Origin: Anthoceros angustus
Taxonomy: Eukaryota > Streptophyta > Anthocerotopsida > Anthocerotales > Anthocerotaceae
Reading direction: 5' to 3'
Assembly (NCBI GenBank): GCA_010909165.1
Contig: MU008172.1
Coordinates: 1 to 64,000 of the forward strand
Length of the DNA stretch: 64,000 nucleotides
Shown here in pieces: positions 25,190 through 35,959 of the stretch (position 1 is the first letter of the stretch; every line of letters starts with the position of its first letter). The position numbers and the translations under genes are program-made. The notes beneath the pieces were generated by a model that saw only the letters and a list, made by a program, of their open reading frames with translations, was not told the origin of the DNA and made no database searches.

Positions 25190-25595
25190 ATTAGAGGATA
25201 GCTAGATAACACACTTATGGGCACTTGCCTGGTGGACATGTAAGCAAAGTGTGGCAAACTGCGCATTGAGTTTTTGAATGCCTGAGCCCAAAGGATGTGG
25301 TGACTTGGAATGCCCTGATTGCTGGGTATGGACAGAAAGGGCTTGGTCAAGAGGCGCTATTTTTGTATGGACAAATGCAGGAGGGCCTGATTGTGGTTGA
25401 TGAGGTTACTTTTGCTTGCCTTTTGAAGGCATGTGCAAGTGTTGGTGCCTTACAGAAGGGCAGGTAGCTGCACTCACAGCTTGTACAAAGAGGACATTTG
25501 GATAACATACTTGTGGGCGCTTCCCTAGTGGACCTGTATGCCAAGTGTGGCAAACTGGAAGATGCACGCCTTGTTTTTGACAGCTTGGCCAGGAA
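25190..25595 (+). pseudogene. PPR protein fragment with an internal stop
   Basis: On the plus strand one frame reads PKDVVTWNALIAGYGQ, then GLGQEALFLYGQM, VTFACLLKACASVGAL, a TAG where GRQLHSQ-type proteins have Gln, then LVDLYAKCGKLEDARLVF. This is one PLS repeat set of a plant pentatricopeptide protein. An earlier, frame-shifted LVDM-AKCGKL unit lies at about 25200-25260. Both ends stop abruptly, the right one inside the AT-rich repeat array. The residues resemble the intact PPR gene at 43-45 kb. It is a truncated pseudogene. Confidence 0.8.
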
Positions 25596-26640
25596 AATTC
25601 TTACAACGACATTTACAATGCGCTGGCACTATTTATAAATCGATAAATTTGTATAACATTTTACAATGTATTTGCAATGAACATGCCACATCAGCAATTT
25701 CACTAATATATAACCTCATAAATGACATAAATCAGGAAAAGGTCTCTTCCACATATTTACAACGGCATTTGCGATAAGCATGCCACATCAACAATCTTAC
25801 TAATATATAACCTCATAAATTACATAAATAAGGAAAAGGTCTCTTCCACAATTTTACAATGGCATTTGCGACAAACATGCCACATCAGCAAATAATATAT
25901 TTATTCATGGATATTGGCTGGCTTGTGCATTTTACAACCATAGTTACGACGCATGTGCCACGTCAGTAAATATACAATAAAAATGAATAATCCAATAATA
26001 TAACATAAATTGGAGAAACCATTTTACAACGATATTTGCAATGAGCTTGCCATGTCAGCAAATAATAAATTTATTTATAGATATTTATATAAAATAGTTT
26101 TCATTCGTTTTACAACCATAGTTACAATGCACGTGACACGTCAGTAAATACAAAAAAATAGATAATCCCATAACTAACATAAATCCAAATAAACATATTT
26201 ACAACATCATTTGCAACGAACTTGCCACATCAGAAAATAATAAATCTATTCATAAATATTCCCATAAATGGTATTATTTCAAAAAATCAAGTTTTGCACA
26301 ATTTACAACCACATCTACAATAAACATGGTTTATAACGTCTTTTACAAGTACCATTAACAACATCCTTTACAAACAACATGCCATATCATTATATATTCA
26401 TTAAAATATAGTTTTATTAATAAATATCCCCCCTAGTTTCCTAAATCAAAAAGAGTCTATGCACAATTAACGATGTCATGTACAATGAGCAAGCCATGTC
26501 AACAGACCCTTGTTGTAAAATCCGTGCCAACATGTCATGTCAACAAACCCCTGTTGTAAAATCCGTGCCACATCATATTAGTTAGGAACCCTTGTTGTAA
26601 ATGTTCGAAAAACTTACAACAAGGCTTTGAGTTGTAGTAA
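25596..26640. repeat. AT-rich degenerate repeat array, CACTA-type subterminal candidate
   Basis: The motif tttacaa-g-catttgc-a-aa-catgccacatcagcaa, with variants such as ccatagttac and cacgtcagtaaat, recurs at intervals of roughly 90-160 bp, joined by AT-rich spacers containing ataacataaa. Toward the right end cccttgttgtaaaatccgtgcc appears twice (near 26505 and 26550) and then occurs inverted as ttacaacaagg, with gagttgtagtaagagtg at about 26625. Dense short subterminal repeats ending in a ttgtagt-type terminus are typical of En/Spm (CACTA) elements. No transposase is seen, so it would be a non-autonomous or truncated end. An unrelated satellite is the alternative. Confidence 0.5.
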
Positions 26641-28632
26641 GAGTGTCATCGTTTCCTCTAACTAAACTTATACCTATGTGTAAAAGGTAGCCCCTCCTTG
26701 CAGTGGAGCCAGTGGAGGTCGCAAGACGTACTTGGGCAGCCCAAGTAGTCTTGTCGAAGTCCTTATGCATGTGCCCAATGTGGGTTTTCACCCCCTTAAT
26801 ACCGCAATAAAGTACAGCATAGACTGGACAGGAAGTGTCCTTGACGGTCATAGAAGGTGTGGACCACCCCATCGCAGAGAGAAGTTTTCACAGAGAGAAG
26901 AAATAACAGAGAGAGAACAAACTGCGGATACTAGCCTAGGGTTGATAGGGCCGAGGAAGCACCGGGGCCCAGGGAGAAAGAGTCCCGACCCTTACTAGAC
27001 ATACAAATTTTTAGCTCCGTATGGCAAACCCCAAGAGACCGGCCAAAAGGCCTCGCCTAGAAGGGATGCAGCCCACCACACCATTGGCAGCCTACCAGAG
27101 CAATATCCACACCTGCCAACTTCTTGTCCGCTGATTGTACATATACAAGTACAAATCTCCAACGCTCCACCTAGGAATTTTAAATAGCATTCTGCTGCCT
27201 ACAGGCGCATCGAGCCGAGCCGTTGTACCATCGCCATTGCTCTTTGTTTCAAATGCTCACCACGGTGAAGAATGCTTGCTTGATTGCCACAAGAACAAAC
27301 ACAATGACAGTCAGAAACACAAGATGCTCACTCATGGTGAGGGATGTGATACTGAAGAATGTGTGCGCTTCCAAGAAGCACTCAATACTTAAGCTAGCTG
27401 GCATCGCTTCTCCCGACATCCCCTGACATCACTGAGCTCTTGTTACTTCCAGCAACACAGCCCTGCCCGGTCACGTTGGCAAGCAGATTCCTGTCCACGA
27501 TTCCTTCCACATCAAGTCCTCTTCTCACAGCTCTTGAAACAAGCTTGCGGCTTGTGTCCCAAACCCGTGACACTTCGAGATCACGAATTGGGAAATTCAA
27601 ACCTACTAACAGCCGCAGATCCACCTTCAACGGATTCTCCCATATAACACTACACAACCTCCTCCATCCCCCACCATAGAAGCCACCAAATCCTGCTATA
27701 TATCATAGCAATGGGAATGGAGAAGCGTGGCAGTCATAGGATATTGGTACCTAGGTATAGGTAAACGATATTTCAAAAGTCACCTCTCAATGTACAACTC
27801 TTCTTCATATGAGTGATAGTAGGTGCCAAATAATAAATGATCATTATGAGGTACACATATTGCCTCATATACGTAGGACAAGCTCTCATGATGTACTCCC
27901 CGCATGTGTGTTGAGAGAAATTGCCTCCCAACACAACATAAGATCATCCAAAGTTAAGCTGAGAATATAAGATACGACATAGAAGTTGTGTATCTATTCG
28001 CGTTGAAGAGTAACAAGTAAACTATCAAACTATCAAACAGGTCATTCCTTCTCTCTCACACAATAAAGAGCAAAGAATTAAAGAAAAATTTAAAGAGACT
28101 GGAAAAGCTAGGTCTTCAATAATAGCCAATGCAAGAAGAAGACAATAACGCCAGTATGTACCGAGACAAGTTATGAAAACTTCCCCGGGGAGAACTAACT
28201 GAAGCCGTGGTGTTTGGTTCGGTTACATGGATGGACAAAAATTCAAAATGGCAGAGCCCATGTGGGGCATGGGGGTTGCGGGGAGACATGAGATGTGATG
28301 ATGGCATGGACATGTGAGGTTTAGAGAGAGAGTGCAGGAAAAGAAACGCGCTAGGGCAAAGGCGAGGAGAGAGGTGGAGGAGACGGGCGAAGCAGGTAAG
28401 CAGAGCAAGCAATCAAGAGGAGGAAGGCAGCGAGAGGCTTGGCAGGCCTGCGAATCTCGGGGCATTGCGAAGTGCAGAGTCTTTCAGGGGCGGGGCAGGA
28501 TCTGAAGGGCAGCAAGAGCAGCAGCGGCGGCGGCAAGAGCGGGAGGCGCTGACGGCAATCGGGGAGAGCCTGGCTGGGCCGGGGCCAGGGCCAGGGCCGG
28601 GGCCGAGGCCGAGGCCAGGCGCCGGGAGGGAC
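26641..28632. other. Intergenic; upstream region of the ANP32 gene
   Basis: No gene is recognised. A minus-strand frame of 87 codons at 27657-27394 (core DLEVSRVWDTS, GLDVEGIVDRNLLANVTGQG) has a protein-like look but no family I can name. The last 300 bp before the ANP32 start are rich in GA runs on the plus strand (about 28320-28400), as often seen in plant 5' leaders. Confidence 0.35.
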
Positions 28633-29976
28633 ATGGACGAGGCCTGGGAGCGCGCCGTGGAGGCGGCGCGCGGCAGCGAAGACGCCGCCTGCACGAGGTC
28701 GCTCACTCTGGACGGGGCCGTGAAGTGCGTGCAGGGTAGGCTGCCGCCGCCGGGGCTTCTTGAGGCCTTCTCGCAGCTGCGCCACCTCTCCATAGCCAAC
28801 GTGGGGTTGTCTACTCTGGCGGACTTCCCGGTGCTGCCCAACCTGCAGCAGCTTATTCTGAGCGACAACCGCATCAGCGGCGGGCTGGAGCATCTGGTGT
28901 CCGCGGGACTCAAGTCGCTGGCCGACCTGGACCTGTCCAACAACAAAATTCAGCTGCTGGAGGACCTGGCGCCGCTGGCCAGCCTCAACCTCAGAAGCCT
29001 GGACCTGTACGAGTGTCCCGTGACACGGGTGCCCGACTACCGGGCGCGGGTGTTCGGCATGATGAAGTCGCTGCAGTATCTGGACAAGGCGGACTCGGAC
29101 AACAACGAGCGGCCGGAGTCCTCCGACGAGGAGGAGGAGGAGCACGAAGAGGAGGAGGAGGAGGGGTCCGAGGAGGAGGACGTGGACGACGTTAACGGGG
29201 ACGCTGTCGAGGAGGAGGGCACCAACGGGGCCAAGGGCCGGGGGGCTGCGGAGGACGAGGACGACGACGGGGAGGATGAGGAGGAGAGGGACGGGGAGGA
29301 GGAGGAGGAGATAGACGAGGAGGAGGAGGAGGAGGAGGGCGGGAGCTACCAAGAAGCGGTGCCCCATGCAGGGGCGGCCAGGGGGGGAGGAGGAGGAGGC
29401 GGCGGCGCTGGGCATGGTTCCGACGAGGAGGATGAAGAGGACGTGGAGGACGAGGACGGAGACGGGGACGCGGAGGAGGAGGACGTGGAGGAAAACGTGG
29501 AGGTGCAAGAACTGGAGGATAGCGAGGAGGAGGTAGCGGACGAGGAAGAGGAGGAGGATGAGGGCACGGAGCAGGCGAGCGGGGCTGTGGCCAGCGCAGA
29601 AGGGGAGATAGAGGTGCAAGATGAGGACGAGGAGGATGAGAACGGTGAGCTAGGAGAGGACGAGGAGGAGGAGGCGGACGACGTGGTGGAGAACGAGGGA
29701 GAGGGGGAGGAGGTGGAGGAGGAGGACGAAGAGGAGGAGGAGGAAGAGGACGAGTACAGGACGGAGTACCTGGTGCAGCCGATTGCGCAGGCGGAGGATG
29801 AGGATGGAGCCAGTGATTTTGAACCGGGGGAGGACGAGGAGGAGGACGACGATGACTTGGAGGAGGAAGGGGAGGAGGATGAGGAGGAGGATCTGAAGGA
29901 GTCTCCTGCCGTGAAGAGGAAAAGAAGCAGGGATGGGAAGGACGACGTGACGGATCAACGGCCGCCAAAGCACTGA
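28633..29976 (+). CDS. ANP32-like acidic leucine-rich nuclear phosphoprotein
   Basis: This is an intronless frame of 447 residues from an ATG giving MDEAWERAVEAARG, the usual start of plant ANP32 proteins. The open frame extends 56 codons upstream, but only without an ATG and through a (GGCCGG)-type repeat. Residues about 25-150 hold leucine-rich repeats (LSIANVG, LILSDNRISGG, DLDLSNNKI, LDLYECPVTR) followed by the LRR cap YRARVFGMMKSLQYLD. From about 157 to 425 the chain is almost pure Glu/Asp, with a Gly-rich insert near 300, and it ends with a basic KRKRSR signal near 428. Family members are nuclear and bind histones, PP2A or RNA-export factors; which of these applies here is not shown. 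The acidic tail is longer than in animal ANP32 proteins (about 250 residues in total). The GC content is much higher than in neighbouring DNA, largely because of the GAG/GAC codons. Confidence 0.9.
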   Translation: MDEAWERAVEAARGSEDAACTRSLTLDGAVKCVQGRLPPPGLLEAFSQLRHLSIANVGLSTLADFPVLPNLQQLILSDNRISGGLEHLVSAGLKSLADLDLSNNKIQLLEDLAPLASLNLRSLDLYECPVTRVPDYRARVFGMMKSLQYLDKADSDNNERPESSDEEEEEHEEEEEEGSEEEDVDDVNGDAVEEEGTNGAKGRGAAEDEDDDGEDEEERDGEEEEEIDEEEEEEEGGSYQEAVPHAGAARGGGGGGGGAGHGSDEEDEEDVEDEDGDGDAEEEDVEENVEVQELEDSEEEVADEEEEEDEGTEQASGAVASAEGEIEVQDEDEEDENGELGEDEEEEADDVVENEGEGEEVEEEDEEEEEEEDEYRTEYLVQPIAQAEDEDGASDFEPGEDEEEDDDDLEEEGEEDEEEDLKESPAVKRKRSRDGKDDVTDQRPPKH

Positions 29977-31927
29977 CTCTGTTGTTGAGAGGGCAGCCCC
30001 GGCATCCGACTGCTCCAGAACTGTGTTTCTGTTGGTGCAGAACGTCTTGTCTTATGTGATGAATGCTGCGCTGTGCCATAGATCTCCCGCTAGGAAGAAA
30101 GTGGTCCATAACCATGCTTGTCTTGATCGTTTCTCATGTTGTGCCCAGAGTTTATCCTCATGTGGCGCTTGACTGTTTGCCCTGCTCCGGGCCTGTCTAC
30201 AATAGATTGTCTTGGATTGTACTCTATTCTAATCCGATGTGCAATATGCAGATTGGTTGTTGCTCCCTCTCCTGGATGGCTGTTTCAAAGCCCTTATGTG
30301 AGTCAAATGCACTATGTATGTACCTTGTTTTGTAGGCCGTTGTTTGTAGCACTTACCAACCGCAGCATAAGCACACGAGAAGCACAATCCGTCAAAGGGA
30401 TCCATCGTTTTCCTGTCTTGAGTGTGTCTCAAAGTCTGTCACCACCAAGCGTCCGTCACCTGTAGGTCCGGTGCAGCTTTACTATCTGGCTGAGATACGC
30501 ATGAGTTGCCTTCCTGTGCCTGCTTTGGTGCACCTTTGTGGACTAGCAGCTCGCACCACCCTGACAAGAGATTGAGGAGCTCACCAGAATGCCTCTGCTT
30601 TGCAGGTAACACCAGCTTTTCCACTTACCATGACTGGCTTTGTGCACCTTTACGGCATGACATTTTCGTGAATGCTTCGTGCTGACAATACTGTGGGATG
30701 CTGGGGGAGCTCAGGATGTGCAACTGAGCAGAATCTTCACATTTTCCATAAGTCCCAGTTGCTTTGTCACCTGGTACTGCTAACAACACCACACCCACAA
30801 GCATTGTTACTTTGAGTGTTTGCTGTTGCTTCTTTGAGCAACGTGGGAGGCTTGCATGTTTGCGTTTGCTCATTGTTGGTTCCATCTGTGATATATCGAT
30901 GGACTCTTAAACTGTGCGGCTGTTAATGCAGGCTGCCAAGGCCACTGACTGCTTCAAGACAAGCACGCTGGTTCCTTGTTGGCGCTCATGAAGAGCCTGC
31001 TTTGGTTGCAGAATGTGGACTTGTGCTTTTGTCGCGAGCTATTATATTTGTTGGTTACTTGTTCTCGACTGTGCCACATACTGCAGGGGCAAGTTACCTG
31101 TGTTCCCTGGAACCGTCGGCGCCAAGTTTAACGGTTAAGTGTTTTGTGACCGAGTTGCTAGAGGATGGCAATAGTCATAGTTAACTACTGTTTCAACTTG
31201 CTTTCCCTGACTGCACACAAGTACGTTCTTGTCATCTGGGTTTTCTCCTCTTTCGGTAGATCCCATGTCTTTGGACATACTTTATGCCTTGCTTGTGGAT
31301 GATAGTTGTCTCCTAGATGAGGATTGTATCATGAAAAAACGTGTTTTTGATCTTGTGAGAATTTGGAAGTGGGAAGTGTTCATTTGAATTTGAACCTTCT
31401 TTCCTGGTTACTGGCCCCCTTTGAGCTCTGCTGATTGGCCCCCTTCTCTCTTGGTAGACCAGCCTCCTGCGTCCGTCAAATCCTACGGAGCCCTTCGTGC
31501 TTCGATGTACACCGGTGAAAGGCAAGCGGGCCAGAAGAGGTTCTGAATTTCGTGGAAGATGGCCTGGTTTTGTGTCACTCAGCAGTTTCCCAATCTGCTT
31601 TCTCGCTTGGTTTGCTGTTTCCGTGAAGCAACCTGGTCTGGTCCCCTGGATGATTGACGAGGTACTTACACTCCAAGTGGTGAACATGAGAGGAACGTTC
31701 TCATGCTTGTTCGACAGAGACTGTGCATGCGTTTCTTCTCCTAGGTAGGCAAGGTGGCTGGTGGTAGTTGGTGTGAGAGTGATAGCGCTGGTTGTTTTGT
31801 GTTCATCAACGGTTTGTACAAACGGAGAATTAGGACGATGATGAAAACTTCCGGGGCTGCTGTGAGGGAGACCGTTGTTGTGCCGATCAAACCCCTGGAG
31901 GGGCAGGAGCGGCAAAAACAGCGTCCT
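29977..31927. other. Intergenic, no gene recognised
   Basis: This is the 3' flank of the ANP32 gene and the downstream side of the PPR-SMR relic. A 200-codon minus frame at 31915-31313 shows no recognisable domain and is probably chance. No tRNA or repeat was recognised. Confidence 0.4.
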
Positions 31928-32880
31928 TCAAAGTGATTCAACCCCAGGAGAAAATATCCATTCTCGCACTGCGCTGCTCGAGGCTGCTACGCATCCTGAG
32001 TTGCCTTCCAGCTTCGCGCACGGTGCGTAGATGTTCGCAAGCTCGTGTTCGACAGGTGATTTCAGAGATGACCACCGGGACTCCGAGTGCCTCCCTTTGC
32101 CTGTCACAATTCTAATCAGCTCAGGGGTTCCCTCTCCCCATAGCCAAGCCACATGTATTTCAGTCAGCCAAGTGAATAGCGTCGTCATGGCAGCGCCCAG
32201 TGAGTGCTTATGCAAGTCTAAGCACCACCCCGGGTCCGAGTAGCTTGTCCGTATGTACCTGATGCTCCTTGGACAAAGCTAGGATTGTGAATGTCCTTCT
32301 CCTCAAGCCAAAAGTCCAGAAGAAGTCCGTCAACGAATAGAATGACAGCTTGGATTTGTGGGAGTGCTCGTGAACTTGGACAGACGACTTGATCGCAGTC
32401 TTCAGGAATACGGTGTCATCTGGAGAGCGCAGCAGCAGGCTTACACAGGGAAACCTCGATATCGTTTTGGGAACATCGAAGAGCAGAAAGGAGGACCATG
32501 ACATGTTCCAAACAAGTAGTGCGCTTGCTGCAGGCAGAAAGGATAGCAGCGTAAGTGATCAGATTTGGCTTATACCCTGCTTGCCTCATGGTCTCGAAAG
32601 TCTTGGCTGCCTCCTTGTGCTTGCCAGTTTTCCCGTACGCGTCAATGAGAGCACTGAAAATCAAAACATTTCCCCTGTGTCCAGCTCCTTGCATTGTTTT
32701 GAAGACATTTTTTGCCTCCTCAGGCAGCCCGTTCTTCCCATAAGCGTCAATGAGGGAGAGATACGTCACATGGTTTGGCTGAATGCCAGCGTCCTGCATA
32801 GTCAGGAAGAGACCCTGCCTTATTGTAGAGTCCCTCCTTCGCATAGGCATCAATCATGGTGCACTGTGAGGCCAGAGACG
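31928..32880 (-). pseudogene. PPR-SMR protein relic (GUN1/SOT1-type architecture)
   Basis: Reading the minus strand from about 32860, P-class PPR units appear: MIDAYAKEGLYNKA, then after a frame change MQDAGIQPNHVTYLSLIDAYGK, GLPEEAKNVFKTMQ, FSALIDAYGKTGKHKEAAKTF and KPNLITYAAILSACSK. A helical linker follows in a second frame (about 32430-32230: FLKTAIKSSVQVHEHSHKSK, LTDFFWTFGLRRR). A C-terminal SMR domain follows in a third frame (32215-31928: LDLHKHSLGAAMTTLFTWL, RIVTGKGRHS, SSLKSPVEHELA). At least three single-base frame changes are needed (near 32820, 32430 and 32230), and upstream repeats are missing. Proteins of this architecture act in plastid or mitochondrial RNA metabolism and signalling. 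This copy is most likely dead. Introns at the breaks are a weaker alternative, because no suitable splice sites are obvious. Confidence 0.75.
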
Positions 32881-33239
32881 CCCAGCAGCGCACGCCCAGT
32901 GAGTACATTTTTGTGGAAGCCGCAAAGCAGAATGTCACGCTGCTATTGCCGACTTTGCATCTTCGTCCGTCGCAGACAAGCCGGATGGCCAAAGGATGTA
33001 TTTCCCACCAACTGGATCGTACGAAGCAGGATATTTTAGATTGACTGAGTCCTAAAAGCACGGGAGCAACTTTCGTGTCTTATCCGCTCTCGGTTCTGAG
33101 CTGGGTATTTAGCTTCCTTCAGCTTCCTTGTCCTGAAGAAAGAGCTCCTTGGCCGGATCCTCATGAAAGTCGGCCACTCCATCGAACTCTCCGGAAGCTG
33201 GCCGCAGAGTTCGATCGCCCTCTTGCCATTACGGCGTGG

Positions 33240-33660
33240 TGTCTCTTGATGGAGGTGAAAATGTGAGAAATACAAGAAGTCGGAAAGAAATTCCTACTTT
33301 GGCTTTTGCTGAACCACAAAGAAGGAGAATGAGCACCGCAGAAGCACATAATGGGTTAGGAGAAATTTACTTTTCACATCGCTCGTCGCTTCCAGGTCAT
33401 GCCAGACCCTCACTTTACTCAACGCTGCTAAGGTGGATGGATGGAGCCGGTCCCCCATCAATTGTTCCTCGAACAATTGTCGGCCAAACAGCTGCTCTTC
33501 TTGGGGCCATGTCTGGTGTGAGCTTGTTGGACCCTCTCCAGTTGTGGAACAGGAAATGAAGACGGACCGCGGCAATTGACATCAGTGAGATAAGCAAAGC
33601 GAATTGACCTTTTTCGACCTGAAGCCCTATGAGCTGTTTCATCCTCTTTCCCTGGAAAAA
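33240..33660 (-). repeat. Direct duplication, left copy
   Basis: The block contains gaacaattgtcggccaaaca and gctgctcttc-ggggccatgtctggtgtgagctt, then gaagacggaccg and catcagtgaga-aagcaaa. The same blocks in the same order occur at about 35960-36400. The minus strand reads TPDMAPRRAAVWPTIV here and TPDMAPGRAAVWPTIV in the other copy, so the shared part may derive from coding sequence. I do not recognise the protein. Confidence 0.75.
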
Positions 33661-34894
33661 TGTCTATCCTGGAGACAACAATGGTCTTGGCGGCCACTTA
33701 AATGTTCTAACATGGTTGGGGCACAACTCTCTTTCTCTTCGCAGTACACAAACTGGAATGTTATGGACAGCTGAGACATAAGGTAGAAGACTGCACCTTC
33801 ACCTCCCAAAAATTCAACTTTCAGCCTAATGTTTTTTGACCCGTGCCGTCCAGCTCCACCCTAACACCTGCTGCTCTCAACCTCAGCTGCCGGCAGCAAA
33901 ACTACACCTCTCCCTTCAGCTTTCTCCTACGCCTTTCTGTCTTCTGCCATGGCCAGCTGCGATAGTTACGGCTCCAGCAACCACTGCAGGCACTACAGCA
34001 GCAGCAGCACCGGGGTGCACACCACTTATCCCAAACGGCATGGTCGGGCAGGCCACCTGCAGGAAGTTGCTCAAGGAAGTTTCAGGCTTGCAGGCCGGCC
34101 CGTGAAAAAAGCGCAAAAGCGCAATAGTAAGCTACCTGTGCAGGCGCTGTACATCAACAGCCATTTTGGTATACAACTCGAAGCCAACTTCAGGTTGTAC
34201 AGCTCACGATTCCTCACCTCCTTACCGCATGTTCCCCTCGACAGAACCGTACTGAGCAACTTACTATCCCCACTAAAAATCAAAACATTCTTTTAATGTT
34301 CCTGCTTATTGTTTGAGGCAGAGTATTCCAGAAGCAGTATGATCTAAGTATGGTTTGGCCAGTGGAGCAGCAATGGCAACTTCAGTATGTCTCCTTGTGT
34401 GGAGGTGTTCTCCCCAGTTTCCTATCCCATCAGCAAGGTATACTGGGTTCAAATGTATTCATCTCAAAGTTTCTGTTCAAGTATTGGTTGTCATTCCTCC
34501 TTTCTCTGTCCCATAGCACAATCTAAGGTTTTTCGCTGAAATAAGTTGGTGTCCTCGCAGATTCTTCATTCAATTCTCGGTGAAGGTCATGTTGCACTCT
34601 TTCACAGGGCTGAGCTCAAAACTCACCTCTCTGAACATAAGAGTGAGAGTGACAGATATCAACATACATAGCTCCCTAAGCATTCACCAAAAATCCAGAA
34701 ATATCGGAAGTGCCTGCAAGAGCGGTCAACGTTAGTCACCATGCAACCTGGAAATCATCTCCTGAAAAATGTGCAACCTTCTACCTCCAATGCTAGAGAA
34801 TTGCTGATCAGAAGTGTACAAAGCAGCAGCTGTTGATTCTCCCTGGCGGAGAGTGCAGACATGATGGAACCCCATGTCATAACATCTGATTCGC
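33661..34894. other. No gene recognised between relics
   Basis: The short open frames on both strands do not resemble known proteins. Several strings look like decayed genic DNA, but nothing can be assigned. Confidence 0.35.
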
Positions 34895-35284
34895 CTACCC
34901 TGCTGAACGTCCTCCTTTAGCCCACCTCCACATGCATACCCAGATATGGTTCCCCAGGTATGCATTCGACTCGTACCCAAATTTGACACTTAAATCATGA
35001 ACTCGTCGCCCCACAACCAAATCCTTCTTCGCAGTACACAGTTTCAGCAGAGTGCAAAACAGGGACAAAGCTATTAATATAATAGCAGCGTCTGTCTGCG
35101 CCAGAGATTCCAGGGCTCCTGCGGCCTCAGAAAACTTCCCCTGCTGACAAAACGAGCTCGCAGTTAGAGCCGTTACGACGCCCATATGCGACCTTGCAAG
35201 CCTGCCAGTTTCAGGCTTATCCAGGGAGCTGGCTTTGGACATCACCATGGCCCATCTTAATATCCAAGGAAACGAGCTGCCCAT
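34895..35284 (-). pseudogene. PPR protein N-terminal fragment
   Basis: The minus-strand frame contains LKLCTAKKDLVVGRRVH, then DLSVKFGYESNAYLGNHI. This parallels LKTCGAKKDLVLGRRVH, then ALTVKQGYESDTFLCNHI, near residue 80 of the intact PPR protein at 43-45 kb. The similarity ends right after NHI, and no further PPR units follow toward 34.7 kb. The piece is a truncated duplicate of the N-terminal part of that gene family. Confidence 0.7.
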
Positions 35285-35959
35285 CCACCCAAGCAGGCTT
35301 AAACATGCTGTTTAACCAAACAACTTAGGCCGAAATCCAGGCGAACGAAAGCTCTCCTTACCTCGCCTGTTATCCCACCAAAAAAATGTCGCGAAAAGCC
35401 TCGCCTTCGGCTTTCGAACGGGGGCAAGAGATTGTGCGTCGGGGCAGCCGGCATCGAGCTCCTGAGCTTCCTTCCAGCGCCCTTCTTTCCGGCTCCCACT
35501 GCCCTGCCTCCACTGCCCTGCCCTGCCACCACATGGTACGGTCCGGGCAAAATTGTTGCCACAAGTGCTCCTGCTGCTGGCGAGGACCATCGTTAGGAAA
35601 CCCGTCCTGACCCACAGTTTCTCGAAAGTGGAAGTGCTTCGCTCCTTACACTGCCGCACCTGGAGGCTTCGTTGTTTGCCAATTGACCGCACGTCTACGG
35701 AATACCGTTTGCACATCCTTGACAAAAACGATAGTTTTAAGCCTTTATCGAACCAGCGCCTCCAGAAGCAGACAAGCGAAACCCAATGCCAGGTTCCCGA
35801 TGGCAGGCAACGATCGTAGCTGCCTTTGTGTTGCAGCGTGACAAGACGACACAAGACGGTGAAAGGGGTCTGTACCGACTACCGGGCTGATGCAGCCGCT
35901 CTTGCCGCAACGGCACCCTCTTGCCACCACCGCGAGGTGTCTCCTGGTATCATCTAGCG
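35285..35959. other. No gene recognised
   Basis: A 180-codon minus-strand frame (35854-35312) overlaps other open frames and shows no domain. It may be former upstream sequence of the PPR fragment. Confidence 0.3.

Noticed and set aside
28465-28632. An N-terminal extension of ANP32 (56 residues, Pro-Gly repeat)
   Set aside because: The extension has no ATG and is a translated GGCCGG repeat; the family start MDEAWERAVEA fits the ATG at 28633.
29192-30115. A 307-codon minus-strand Pro/Arg-rich frame and a 422-codon Leu-rich minus frame over the ANP32 gene
   Set aside because: Both are antisense shadows of the GAG/GAC-rich acidic tail; the plus strand has a complete, recognisable protein.
31313-31915. 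A 200-codon minus-strand frame as a gene
   Set aside because: It has no recognisable domain, an even and unbiased composition, and overlapping frames on the other strand; it probably occurs by chance.
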